Source: an uncultured Adlercreutzia sp. (GTDB lineage Bacteria; Actinomycetota; Coriobacteriia; Coriobacteriales; Eggerthellaceae). Taken from it: a stretch of 64,000 nt of DNA. Position numbers and translations under genes: made by a program. Positions 42,173 to 51,080 of this stretch are shown one piece after another (the first letter of the stretch is position 1; the number at the start of each line of letters is the position of its first letter). The stretch covers positions 9,233 to 73,232 of the forward strand of contig CABSMC010000003.1 of NCBI GenBank assembly GCA_902478715.1, given 5' to 3'. The notes beneath the pieces were generated by a model. It did no database searches and was not told the origin of the DNA. It saw only the letters and a list, made by a program, of their open reading frames with translations.

Positions 42173-43648
42173 ATGGAATCTTCGCAGCGAGACATATCGG
42201 ATGAGAGGGACGCGCGTCGGCCCGATGGGCGCGACGAGCTCGACAAGTCAAACAGCCCGGCCGCCCGTCCCAAGCGAAATCGACGCGATAAGCGCGACAA
42301 CGGCATCGATATGCTCAACGGCCCCTTGCCGGGCAAGATTCTGCGGTTCGCCATTCCCCTGGCGCTGAGCAGCATCCTCCAGCAGTTGCTGAACTCGGCG
42401 GACGCCTCCATTGCCGGGCAGTTCGTCAGCAGCTTCTCGCTCGCGGGCATCGGCGGCGTGAACCCGGTGACGGCCATGTTCGTGAATCTGTTCGTGGGGC
42501 TCTCCATCGGCGCCAACGTGGTGGTGGCCATGCATGTGGGTGCCGGCGAGTTCCACAGCATCAAGAAGAGCGTCCACACGGCCATGGCGCTCTCACTCAT
42601 CGCCGGTATGGTCCTGGGCGGGGCGGGGCTCGCCGTGGCCCCCTGGGTGCTGGATGCCATCGGCATGCCCGAAGACTCCCTCGCCGACGCGCTCACCTAT
42701 GTGCGGCTCTACTTCTGCGCCATCCCGTTTCTCACCATCTACAACTTCGGCTCGGCGCTTCTGCGGGCCCACGGCGATGCGAAACGACCGCTGTATGCCC
42801 TCGCTGCCGCTGTTGCGGTGAACTTCGTGCTCGACCTCGCCTTCGTGCGCCTGTTCGGTTGGGGCACAGCGGGCATCGGCGTTGCCACCGTCATCGCCGC
42901 CGCCCTGAGCGCCGTCATCGTGGTGGCGTTCCTTATGCGCGAGGAAGGCCCCTTCCGCCTGCACCTGCGCGAGCTGCGCATCTCCGGCCCGGAGCTGGCC
43001 GGCATTCTGCGCATCGGCGTTCCCGCCGGCATCCAGGGTGCCGTGTTCTCGCTTTCCAACACCGTCGTTCAGGCGACCATTAACGGCTTCGGCTCGGCGG
43101 CCATCGCGGGCTCGGCGGCCACGTTGAACTTCGAGTACTACACCTACTTCTTTGTGAACGCCTTCGGCCAGACCGCCGTCACCTTTACCGGTCAGAACTT
43201 CGCCGCGAAGAACGCCGACCGCTGCCGGGCCATCTTCCGCTGGTGCGTACTGTTCGGGTTCGCCTCGTCGCTTATTTTGGGCGTGACGTTCACGGCTTTG
43301 GGCACCCGGGCGCTAGGGCTGTTCACCACAGACGCAGCCGCCCTCGGCTTCGGTCTCGTGCGACTGTGGCTCGTGGAGCTGCCTGACTGCCTGACCACCT
43401 TCTACGAAGTGCCCGCCGGCGCCATGCGGGGCATGGGCTGGTCCACCCTGCCGGCGGTCATCACCATCCTCGGTTCCTGTGTGCTGCGCGTGGCGCTCGT
43501 GACCTGGGTGTTCCCGCTTTCGGGCACCTGGGACACCCTTATGGTGATTTATCCGGTCACCTGGTCGTTCATGATCGTGGCCATGCTCGTCTCCTATTTC
43601 ATCGTGCGCCGCCGCTGCTACCGGTCTATTGAGCCTGCGGCTGCGTAG
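42173..43648 (+). CDS. MATE-family multidrug/Na+ efflux transporter
   Basis: 491 residues. After a charged, Arg/Asp-rich N-terminal tail of about 45 residues come 12 hydrophobic segments typical of MATE: LSSILQQLLNSADASIAGQF, GLSIGANVVVAMHVG and YEVPAGAMRGMGW. It exports cationic compounds against Na+ or H+. ATG 42173 lacks a clear ribosome site; ATG 42311 (MLNGPLPGKI) would remove the charged tail and is an alternative. Context gives no substrate. Confidence 0.88.
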   Translation: MESSQRDISDERDARRPDGRDELDKSNSPAARPKRNRRDKRDNGIDMLNGPLPGKILRFAIPLALSSILQQLLNSADASIAGQFVSSFSLAGIGGVNPVTAMFVNLFVGLSIGANVVVAMHVGAGEFHSIKKSVHTAMALSLIAGMVLGGAGLAVAPWVLDAIGMPEDSLADALTYVRLYFCAIPFLTIYNFGSALLRAHGDAKRPLYALAAAVAVNFVLDLAFVRLFGWGTAGIGVATVIAAALSAVIVVAFLMREEGPFRLHLRELRISGPELAGILRIGVPAGIQGAVFSLSNTVVQATINGFGSAAIAGSAATLNFEYYTYFFVNAFGQTAVTFTGQNFAAKNADRCRAIFRWCVLFGFASSLILGVTFTALGTRALGLFTTDAAALGFGLVRLWLVELPDCLTTFYEVPAGAMRGMGWSTLPAVITILGSCVLRVALVTWVFPLSGTWDTLMVIYPVTWSFMIVAMLVSYFIVRRRCYRSIEPAAA

Positions 43649-43735
43649 GACGGCGTGCCCCATTGGATCCGTAGCGGCGTGGGACGGTCGCGCCCCATCG
43701 AACCCGCAGCGGCGTAGGTCGGCATAGGTCGACGG
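43643..43735. repeat. Imperfect 34-35-bp tandem repeat, about 2.5 copies
   Basis: Units begin GCGTAGGACGG, GCGTGGGACGG and GCGTAGGTCGG, with CCCCAT and AGCG at similar positions. The first copy overlaps the MATE stop codon. It fills most of the 156-bp gap before the HipA-like gene. Confidence 0.55.
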
Positions 43736-43804
43736 TTTCCCGTATAATGGGCTCAAAGCCGAACCCTCAGCCCCAACGTCCCGCGTCCCAAGTCGAGGCG
43801 CCCC

Positions 43805-45031
43805 ATGCTCCGAAAGGCGGTGAACCTCGTGACCCTTGCCCATTACGTGCTCATGAACAAAAACACGCCCGTGCTGTCGTTCGACTACGACCTGGGTGAC
43901 CACAAGGCCGTGCGCATCCGCGAGGTGTTCGCCCCCGAAGCGGCGCCATTCGGACTCGTCGACCGCCGAGGCGACCTCTCCAAAGCCGAGCTGAACTACT
44001 GGTGGCGCCACCGCGCCATTCCCTCCTCGCGCGCGCAGATCAAGCGTCTTCTGGAGAACCTGCAGCTGGAAAGCACGCTGGTGCTCGCCGAGAAGAGCTT
44101 CGGGCTGTCGCTTTCCGACCGCTACTGGCTCAACGACGAGGACGACCCCACCTCATGGGACGCCGTCAACTTCTTCGACAACGACTTCTCTGATGACCTG
44201 GGATTTCTCACCTTGGGCCAGGACTCGGCGGGGTCTTCCCCCGATGCGCCGGACTACCGCACGGTAAGCCTGTCCTCCCCCAACAGCACCTTGGGCGGCG
44301 ACCTTCTGAAGAAGTGGAAGATCGTGAACGGCGAGCGCGTGCTACTGAAGTCGGGCATCGGCTTCGTAAACCAGGAGCCTTACAACGAGGTGGCCGCCAC
44401 GACATTGCACCGGCGGCTGATGGAGCCCGGCGAGTTCGTCCCCTATACGCTGTTCGAGGACGGCCGCCGGGTGTACTCTGCCTGCCCGAACCTGCTGGGG
44501 CCCGACGAGGAACTGGTGGCCGCCTGGGACGCCATCCGCAACGTGAAGCAGCCGAACAACTTGTCCGATCTGCGCTTCTACGTGAAGCGCCTGGAGGATC
44601 TGGGGCTTGACGCCGACGCCACCATGACCTCGCTGGCCAAGATGTTCGCCGGCGACTTCGTGCTGGCCAACCGCGACCGTCACTACCGCAACTTCGGCAT
44701 CATCCGCAACGTGGAGACGCTTGAAGTAACGGGCATCGCGCCGATATTCGATTCCGGCTCGTGCCTGTGGTCCAACGCGGAGCTGCTAGAGGTTCCCGGC
44801 GACTTCTTGTACAGGGCGAAGCCCTTCAAGATGAACGGCATGAAGCCCGCCGACCAGCTGCGCCTGTTCGACGGCTATTTCGACTGGTTCGACCCGGTCA
44901 TGCTGGACGGCTACCCCGAGGAAGTGGGCGCGATCCTCTCCCAGAATCCCAATATTCCCGAGCGACGCGTGGCCACTATCGTCGACGCTGTCCGCAGCAA
45001 GGTGGATCTGCTCACTCGCATCGCGCGATAG
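43805..45031 (+). CDS. HipA-like kinase-fold protein
   Basis: 408 residues. The C-terminal half matches the HipA kinase core: LKSGIGFVNQEPYNEVAA, the catalytic-loop region DFVLANRDRHYRNFGII (D-R-H-x3-N) and the metal-binding IFDSGSCLW. The N-terminal third (residues 1-130) has no HipB-like helix-turn-helix and no hipB-like gene lies upstream. HipA kinases phosphorylate proteins such as glutamyl-tRNA synthetase and can cause dormancy. Start uncertain: ATG 43805, or GTG 43829, which follows GAAAGG. The role is unknown; it may be a stand-alone kinase rather than a toxin. Confidence 0.75.
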   Translation: MLRKAVNLVTLAHYVLMNKNTPVLSFDYDLGDHKAVRIREVFAPEAAPFGLVDRRGDLSKAELNYWWRHRAIPSSRAQIKRLLENLQLESTLVLAEKSFGLSLSDRYWLNDEDDPTSWDAVNFFDNDFSDDLGFLTLGQDSAGSSPDAPDYRTVSLSSPNSTLGGDLLKKWKIVNGERVLLKSGIGFVNQEPYNEVAATTLHRRLMEPGEFVPYTLFEDGRRVYSACPNLLGPDEELVAAWDAIRNVKQPNNLSDLRFYVKRLEDLGLDADATMTSLAKMFAGDFVLANRDRHYRNFGIIRNVETLEVTGIAPIFDSGSCLWSNAELLEVPGDFLYRAKPFKMNGMKPADQLRLFDGYFDWFDPVMLDGYPEEVGAILSQNPNIPERRVATIVDAVRSKVDLLTRIAR

Positions 45032-45041
45032 CATCTCTTCC

Positions 45042-45611
45042 CTACCGCGTCGCCTTCAGACGGCTGAGCACCTTGCGGGCCTCGTTCAGGTTCGCCTCGA
45101 TGTCGGCGCCAACCACGTCCAGATTCTCGGCGCCAGCAAAGCGAGTCTCGGGAATGCCGAACATGCCGGCGATGCCGCAGAGGTACTCGTAGCCGTAGTT
45201 CATGGCGCTCACCTGACCGCCGCCCGTGGTGATGTAGGTGAGGTGCTTGGCGCGGCACAACCCCTCGCAGCGACCCTCCTCCGTGTAGTGGAAGGTCATG
45301 CCCATAACGGCCGCGTGCTCGATGTAGATTTTCAGCGCCGCCGGGAATGACAGATCCCAGTAGGGCGCGCCGATGACGATCTCGTCCGCCTCGGCGAAGT
45401 CTTTACCGATGTCAAACATGGGGTCGTCGAATAGCCCCTTGGCCTCTAGCTGGGCGCGATAGGCCGCCGAGTCGCCGTAGTAGGGCTCAAGATGCAGCTC
45501 GGACAAGTTCACTTCCTTCACGCCCTCGACACCTTCCAAATACTCACGGCATAGCTTGAGCGTGCGCGACTCATCCCCGCGCAAGCAGGCGTTCACAAAC
45601 AACACGGTCAT
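45042..45611 (-). CDS. FMN-dependent NADH-azoreductase / flavodoxin-fold NAD(P)H dehydrogenase
   Basis: 189 residues with a flavodoxin-like fold: MTVLFVNACLRGDESRTLK, EADEIVIGAPYWDLSFPAALK and YITTGGGQVSAMNYG. These match the AcpD/NQO family, which reduces quinones and azo dyes with NADH and bound FMN. A very strong ribosome site (AAAAGGAGG) fixes ATG 45611. Single gene, convergent with the HipA-like gene. Confidence 0.88.
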   Translation of the reverse strand: MTVLFVNACLRGDESRTLKLCREYLEGVEGVKEVNLSELHLEPYYGDSAAYRAQLEAKGLFDDPMFDIGKDFAEADEIVIGAPYWDLSFPAALKIYIEHAAVMGMTFHYTEEGRCEGLCRAKHLTYITTGGGQVSAMNYGYEYLCGIAGMFGIPETRFAGAENLDVVGADIEANLNEARKVLSRLKATR

Positions 45612-45895
45612 GACGTTCCTCCTTTTCCCTTTGAACAACGCCATTGTACCGCGAGCCGTCACCCACCCCGCGCCATCTTCAGCCACGAATCGACGTCTGT
45701 AGCACCAGATGCGCTCGTTCGGATGCCTCAGAAGGCGTTCGCGGGGCGCCCGCGCAGAAAGCAATCGGAAGATCTGGCAAGTTTTTTTGTAACAGGGCAG
45801 GGGCGCTTTGCTTACAGGAAGCGGGCCAGACGCTGACGACGGGCGAAGGGCGCGATAATTACCGATGAACCTACTATGCCCAAGGAGGCATTCTC

Positions 45896-46261
45896 ATGAA
45901 AATCGCCATTAAGCGCGTGTACGAACCTTACGAGGAAAGCGACGGGTACCGGGTGCTCGTCGACCGGCTGTGGCCCCGCGGCCTCACCAAGGCCCGGGTG
46001 CACTACGATGAATGGGCGAAGTTCCTTGCGCCCTCAACCGAATTGCGGAAGGCCTTCGGCCACGACCCATCCCATTGGGCCACTTTCCAAGAAAAGTATG
46101 TGGCGGAGCTGGACGCGAACCCCGAGGCGCTGGCCTTCGCGAAGAAGCTGGCCAGCCCAGCGATGGCCAAATACCCGCGCATCACCCTGATATACGCCGC
46201 CCGCGACGAAAAAGAGAACGAGGCCGTCGTCCTCCAGAAGTGGCTCCCCGCGCACGAATAA
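45896..46261 (+). CDS. DUF488 family protein (YeaO-like)
   Basis: 121 residues. The family signature is clear: KRVYEPYEESDGYRVLVDRLWPRGL, WAKFLAPSTELRKAF and TLIYAARDEKENEAVVL. No reaction is established for DUF488; proteins are small, soluble and often near metal or stress genes. Ribosome site AAGGAGG. Stands alone. Confidence 0.93.
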   Translation: MKIAIKRVYEPYEESDGYRVLVDRLWPRGLTKARVHYDEWAKFLAPSTELRKAFGHDPSHWATFQEKYVAELDANPEALAFAKKLASPAMAKYPRITLIYAARDEKENEAVVLQKWLPAHE

Positions 46262-46327
46262 GAAAATGTGAAAGCGATTTTCGGACGCTCCCAGGCAATA
46301 TCAGCGACATTTTTAGCTCAGAATTTT

Positions 46328-46543
46328 GAGTTGTTAGACTTTGCAGCAGAAAAGAGCGTCGCAAAAATCGCAAATCGCAGCCATGGCGCTACGCCTATGC
46401 AGGGAAAACCTCTTCGAAACCCCAACCTCCTCAGAAATACGTGAAGCAAAACTCTAACAACTCGAATTTTTCGCCCGAAAGTAGGATGCAGATCGACCGG
46501 GCAGCCGATTGAGCGGACAGCAGATCGACCGGGCAGCCGATTG
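46328..46543. repeat. Inverted repeat pair and 24-bp direct repeat in a 310-bp gap
   Basis: GAGTTGTTAGA (46328-46338) and TCTAACAACTC (46453-46463) are perfect 11-bp inverted arms, each followed inward by related TTTGC / GC(A)AAA bases. Further on, GCAGATCGACCGGGCAGCCG plus ATTG repeats at 46488-46511 and 46520-46543 (32-bp period). No gene is seen in 46262-46571. Confidence 0.6.
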
Positions 46544-46571
46544 GCCGTCCTGATCTTCCCTATCCTCTCCT

Positions 46572-47984
46572 CTATTCCCGAATGGGCAGGTTGGTCACCT
46601 CGGCTTCCAGGGGCAGCGGCACGTCGTCGGCTTCGGCTTCAGCGGCGAGGCCTCCATCCCAGGCGTCGAAGTCGGCCTTGCCCGGCAGGATGATGTTCAG
46701 CACGATGCCCACCACCGAGCCCACGGCCAGGCCCGACAGCGCCACGGTCACGCCGCCCACTTCGAAGGTGACGGCGCCGGCCGCGCTGTAGGCGATGCCG
46801 AGCGAGAGCACCAAGATGAGCGCCGTGATCAGCACGTTGCGGCTCAACATGAAGTCCACATGGTTCTCCACGAGGTTGCGGATGCCCACCGCCGAGATCA
46901 TGCCGTACAGCACCAGCGACACGCCGCCGATGACGCAGGCCGGCATGCAGGAGATGACCGCCGCGAACTTCGGGCAGAACGACAGCAGGATAGCGAATCC
47001 GGCGGCAATGCGCACAACGCGCGGATCGAAAACGCGGGTAAGGGCGAGCACGCCGGTGTTCTCGCCGTAGGTGGTGTTGGCCGGCGCGCCGAACAGCGAC
47101 GCCACGATGGTGGCCAGACCGTCGCCGAGCAGCGTGCGATGCAATCCCGGCTCGGCGATGAAGTTGCGGTTGCACGTGGAGCTGATGGCCGACATGTCGC
47201 CAATGTGCTCGATGATGGTGGCGAAGGCCAAAGGCATGATGGTGATGATGGCCGTGATGGCGAGTCCCGCGTTGAAGTCGGGGCCGAACAGCGCGAACAC
47301 CGTGTTGTCCCACAGCACCGGCAGACCGATCCAAGGCGCCTCGACCACCGGCGTAAAATCGACGATGCCCCCGATGGCCGCAGCCAGATAGGAACCGACA
47401 ACACCGAGCAGGATGGGGATGATGCGAATCATGCCGCGCCCCCAGATGTTGCTGATGACGATAATGATGATGGCCACGAGCGCGATAGGCCAGTTCGTCT
47501 CGCAGTTGGCAATGGCCGAGCTCGCCAAAATGAGCCCGATGCAGATGACAATGGGACCGGTGACCACCGGCGGAAAGAACCGCATGATGCGCTGCGGGCC
47601 GAACGCCTTGAACAGCGCCGACACCACCAAGTACAGAAGCCCCGCGCAAGCCACGCCCAGACAAGCGTAGGGTAGCAGATGCGCTTCCCCGTTGGGCGCG
47701 ATGGCCGCGTACCCCGCAATGAACGCAAACGACGATCCGAGGAACGCCGGCACTTTCCCCTTCGCAAGGAAATGGAACAGCAGCGTGCCCAAGCCCGCGA
47801 ACAGCAACGTGGCCGAAACCGAGAGCCCGGTAAGCGTCGGCACCAAGATGGTGGCGCCGAACATGGCGAACATGTGCTGGATGCCGAAGACGGTCATCTT
47901 CGGCGCACCCAATGTACGGGCATCGTAGACGGCATCGGACGCGTCGGGGGCGCCCATAGTGGGCACGGTTTTGGAATCGCTCAC
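46572..47984 (-). CDS. NCS2-family nucleobase (uracil/xanthine) permease
   Basis: 470 residues. The NCS2 family signature appears as GIQHMFAMFGATILVP near the start and the central TTYGENTGVLALTRVFD, with the GDMSAISS segment of uracil permeases (UraA type). About 14 hydrophobic helices bring uracil or another nucleobase in with H+. The chosen GTG start (47984) follows GAGG at 5 bp; longer in-frame starts exist up to 48104 without a ribosome site. No pyrimidine gene is adjacent. Confidence 0.88.
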   Translation of the reverse strand: MSDSKTVPTMGAPDASDAVYDARTLGAPKMTVFGIQHMFAMFGATILVPTLTGLSVSATLLFAGLGTLLFHFLAKGKVPAFLGSSFAFIAGYAAIAPNGEAHLLPYACLGVACAGLLYLVVSALFKAFGPQRIMRFFPPVVTGPIVICIGLILASSAIANCETNWPIALVAIIIIVISNIWGRGMIRIIPILLGVVGSYLAAAIGGIVDFTPVVEAPWIGLPVLWDNTVFALFGPDFNAGLAITAIITIMPLAFATIIEHIGDMSAISSTCNRNFIAEPGLHRTLLGDGLATIVASLFGAPANTTYGENTGVLALTRVFDPRVVRIAAGFAILLSFCPKFAAVISCMPACVIGGVSLVLYGMISAVGIRNLVENHVDFMLSRNVLITALILVLSLGIAYSAAGAVTFEVGGVTVALSGLAVGSVVGIVLNIILPGKADFDAWDGGLAAEAEADDVPLPLEAEVTNLPIRE

Positions 47985-48069
47985 GGAAACCTCGAATCTT
48001 CGCGGGAATCGGTCGCCGCCCATTATGGCACGGTCTCCGTTGCTGTCGGGTTTCGCAGCCGCCAAGGGG

Positions 48070-48100
48070 CCGAGCGCCCCGCCAGATGCTGGGCGCTCGG
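48070..48100 (-). other. Hairpin CCGAGCGCCC-N11-GGGCGCTCGG
   Basis: Perfect 10-bp stem between the aminotransferase stop and the permease start. It lacks a T run, so it may be a weak terminator or mRNA-stabilising hairpin. Confidence 0.45.
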
Positions 48101-48138
48101 ACATCGCGACACTTTAAATTGGCAGAACGGCCAACCGG

Positions 48139-49260
48139 CTAGTCGAACTGACGCAGGGCTCGGCCGAGGCGCGCGAGGCCCTCGCGCAGCACCGGTTCGG
48201 GCGCGCAGTAGCCCAGACGCGCGCCGCCGGGGAGCTCGAAGCGGTTGCCGGGCACGAGCAGCACGCCCTCTTCCTTCAGCAGCTTGATGCAGAACTCCTC
48301 GTCGTCCATGGGAATGTCCCACTTGATGTAGGCCACCGACACGCCCTTGGGCGCCTGCCAGGTAACGCGCGGCTCGTTGTCGATCCACTCCTGAGCGATG
48401 GCCATATTGCGGAACACGATCTCGCGGTTGCGCTCGAGCACGGCCTCGCGATTCTGCAGAATGTAGGTGGCCAGCGCATCGTTGAACTCGCCGCAGCAGA
48501 TCATCGTGTAGTCACGGTACACGCGGAACTTGTCGGCCAGTTCGCGGTTCGACACCGTCCAGCCGATGCGGGCGCCGGGCACCGAGTACGTCTTCGAGAT
48601 GGAGTTGGTGACCACGGCCTTGTCGTACAGGTCGGCCATGGACCAGAAGTTCTCCGTGTTCTCCAGCGGCAGGTACACCTCGTCGGAAAGCACATAGGCG
48701 CCCACCGACTGGGCGATTTCCACGATCTGCTCCAGCGTCTCGCGATCGAGCACCGCGCCGAGCGGGTTCGAGGCGTTGTTGATGCAGATAAGCTTCGTGT
48801 CGGGGCGAACCAGCTCGCGCAGCTCGTCAATGGAAGGGTTCCAACCGTTCTCCTCGCGCAGGTACCAATACTCCACCTCGGCGCCCAGGGTGCGGGGAAT
48901 CTCGTAGAGCGGCTGATAGGTGGGGTACTCCGCAATCACGTGGTCGCCCGGCTCTACCAGCTGCATGAGCGCCATCAGGTTCGCGCCCGTGGTGCCGTTG
49001 GTCTGCAGGATGCAGTCCGGGTCGATCTCCGTGCGGTAGAGCTTGGCCACCTCGGCCTTGAACTCCGGCGAACCTTCGATCCAGCCGTAGTTCATCTTCT
49101 CCTGGTTCAGGCGATCATAGAAGGTGGCACCCGCCTGGCCGTCCAGCTGTAGGATCTCCCCCATCGTCATAGAGGCGATCGTGGACTGCGCGATGTCGTA
49201 GGTCGCGCTCTTCTCCCACACGTTCAGCCAGTCTTCAACACCGATAGTCTTGATGTCCAT
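48139..49260 (-). CDS. PLP-dependent aminotransferase class I/II
   Basis: 373 residues of fold type I. TNGTTGANLMAL, INNASNPLGAVLD and the PLP-lysine motif SISKTYSVPGARIGW are clear, with the C-terminal Arg region (GARLGYCAPE). Ribosome site AAAGGAG. It begins 20 bp after the amino-acid permease and is therefore cotranscribed with it, so its substrate is probably the amino acid imported by that permease. The exact amino acid is not visible. Confidence 0.88.
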   Translation of the reverse strand: MDIKTIGVEDWLNVWEKSATYDIAQSTIASMTMGEILQLDGQAGATFYDRLNQEKMNYGWIEGSPEFKAEVAKLYRTEIDPDCILQTNGTTGANLMALMQLVEPGDHVIAEYPTYQPLYEIPRTLGAEVEYWYLREENGWNPSIDELRELVRPDTKLICINNASNPLGAVLDRETLEQIVEIAQSVGAYVLSDEVYLPLENTENFWSMADLYDKAVVTNSISKTYSVPGARIGWTVSNRELADKFRVYRDYTMICCGEFNDALATYILQNREAVLERNREIVFRNMAIAQEWIDNEPRVTWQAPKGVSVAYIKWDIPMDDEEFCIKLLKEEGVLLVPGNRFELPGGARLGYCAPEPVLREGLARLGRALRQFD

Positions 49261-49280
49261 GGAACTTGCTCCTTTATCGA

Positions 49281-50717
49281 CTAGATGCTGATGACGCCCA
49301 TGGCGAGCAGCACGAGGGACAGCACGCCGAGGGCGGACACGACGCCCATGCACACCTTCTCGCCCATGGTGATGGCGTTGCCGTAGTCCTTGCGCGCCTT
49401 CACGTAGATGAAGAAGCCGGGAATGTAACCCACGCAGGTCAGCAGCAGGAAGGACCAGCCGTTGAACAGCACGCCGATCACCTGGAAGGCCACGGCCACG
49501 AAACCGATGGCGGCCTGCACCATGTTCTTGTTCTGCACGCCCCACTTGGCCTGATAGGCGGCTGCGAAGGCCCAGGTGATGACGATGGCCACGGTGCACA
49601 TGGAGAACGCGAAGTCGTAGGCGTCGGCCGAGAACAGAAGCACGATCAGGAAGGCCTGGGTGCACGCGCCCACGATGAGCAGACTCATGGAAGGAGCGTT
49701 ATGGCTGTTCAGCTTGCCCCACGAGGCCGGCAGCAACTTGTAGTCGGCCATCTCGGAGGTCGTCTCGGCGGGCAGAATGGTGAACGACAGCCAGGAGCCC
49801 AGAATGGAGATAATGATGGCGATGGAGATGAACGGGCCGCCCCAGCCGGGTGCCATGGAGGAGAACACGTAGACGAGCGCGGGGTAATCGAGCGCGGCCA
49901 CCTCGGTGGAGGACATGTAGCCGTAGGGCAGCACGGAAGCGCCCACGTAGATGAGCATCAGGCAGATGAAGCCGATGAGCGTGGCCTTACCCACGTCGGT
50001 CTTGCGGGCGGCGCGGGAGGACACGACCGAGGCGCCCTCGATGCCCACGAAGCACCACATCATGATGATCATGCAGTTGAAGATCTGGGTGCCGACGCCT
50101 CCGAGCGGCGCCGCATCGGGGCCGTACTGCCCGGCGGCCACGGCGTTGTCGTACACATTGCCCCAGAAGTCGGCCGTGAAGATGCCGGCGTTGAACAGGA
50201 AGATGCCGAAGATGAGGGTGACGGCGATGGCGGCCACCTTGCACACCATGACGATGGCGTTCAGGAAGGCAGCGCTCTCGACGCCGCGAATGACCAGATA
50301 GGTGAGCGCCCACATCACGACGGAAGCAATGATGATGCAGGGAATGGTGTTGCCCGGCAGAAACGCGGGGTAGAAGTAGCCGATGGTGGACATCATCATC
50401 GTGGCGAAGGCCACATTGCCGAGCCACGCCGACAGCCAGTAGCCCCAGCCGGAGATGAAGCCGGCGAGCGGACCCCAACCGGCATCCGCGTAGGAGAAGA
50501 TGCCGTGCAGATCGCTGCGCTTCTCGGTGAGGTTGTTCAACGAGAACGCCAGCGCCAAGAAGCCGACGCCCACGATGAGCCATGCAATGAGCACCGCTCC
50601 CGGAGAGGCGACGCCGGCCAGCTGGCCGGTGATGGCGAACACGCCCGAGCCGATGCACGAGCTGATCACCATACCGATGAGCCCGATGAGCCCAATGCCT
50701 TTCTTTTTCTCTTCCAT
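49281..50717 (-). CDS. APC-superfamily amino acid permease or antiporter
   Basis: 478 residues, about 12 helices. The helix-1 motif GMVISSCIGSGVFAITG and the FVGIEGASVVSSRA segment are those of the basic amino acid/polyamine antiporter group (ArcD-like). It may exchange an amino acid for its product or import it. It leads the two-gene unit with the aminotransferase. The divergent LuxR-type membrane regulator upstream (about 360-bp gap) is the likely controller. Confidence 0.88.
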   Translation of the reverse strand: MEEKKKGIGLIGLIGMVISSCIGSGVFAITGQLAGVASPGAVLIAWLIVGVGFLALAFSLNNLTEKRSDLHGIFSYADAGWGPLAGFISGWGYWLSAWLGNVAFATMMMSTIGYFYPAFLPGNTIPCIIIASVVMWALTYLVIRGVESAAFLNAIVMVCKVAAIAVTLIFGIFLFNAGIFTADFWGNVYDNAVAAGQYGPDAAPLGGVGTQIFNCMIIMMWCFVGIEGASVVSSRAARKTDVGKATLIGFICLMLIYVGASVLPYGYMSSTEVAALDYPALVYVFSSMAPGWGGPFISIAIIISILGSWLSFTILPAETTSEMADYKLLPASWGKLNSHNAPSMSLLIVGACTQAFLIVLLFSADAYDFAFSMCTVAIVITWAFAAAYQAKWGVQNKNMVQAAIGFVAVAFQVIGVLFNGWSFLLLTCVGYIPGFFIYVKARKDYGNAITMGEKVCMGVVSALGVLSLVLLAMGVISI

Positions 50718-50786
50718 ACTTCAATCCCTTCTCTTGCCGGTTTTGTACCCACGAGCGCCCTGTGCGCTCGGTGTCCCCAAATAAGG

Positions 50787-50815
50787 GCCGCCCCATGGCG
50801 ACGCGGCCCTGCGCT
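50787..50815. repeat. Hairpin AGGGCCGC-N11-GCGGCCCT
   Basis: Perfect 8-bp arms in the 363-bp divergent gap between the permease and the LuxR-type gene. Role unknown; it would lie in the permease leader. Confidence 0.4.
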
Positions 50816-50990
50816 TGAGACGGCTCTCTCCCTTAACGAGCCGCCTGGCGAAAACGAACGCCCTGTCCGAACGCCCTGTCGTCCCACGGTGGTGGCACCC
50901 GTACCGTGCGAATGACCCATGAGCGATCGAGCTTATCGCCCGCGCGAACCACTATGAAAGAGGTCAACTAAACAGAAAAGCGGTAAAATG

Positions 50991-51044
50991 GATGTATCAG
51001 AGGTAAGCAACGGGGCGTAATCGGGGCGTTAAGTCCGATACATC
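50991..51044. promoter_or_regulatory. Inverted repeat GATGTATC-N38-GATACATC enclosing two CGGGGCGT repeats
   Basis: Perfect 8-bp arms upstream of the membrane LuxR gene. Inside lie AACGGGGCGTAA and ATCGGGGCGTTAA, a 15-bp-spaced direct repeat. This is a candidate site for the LuxR protein or part of its leader. Confidence 0.5.
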
Positions 51045-51080
51045 TTCGATAAACGCCTGATGAGAGCCAAGGAGACTCCC

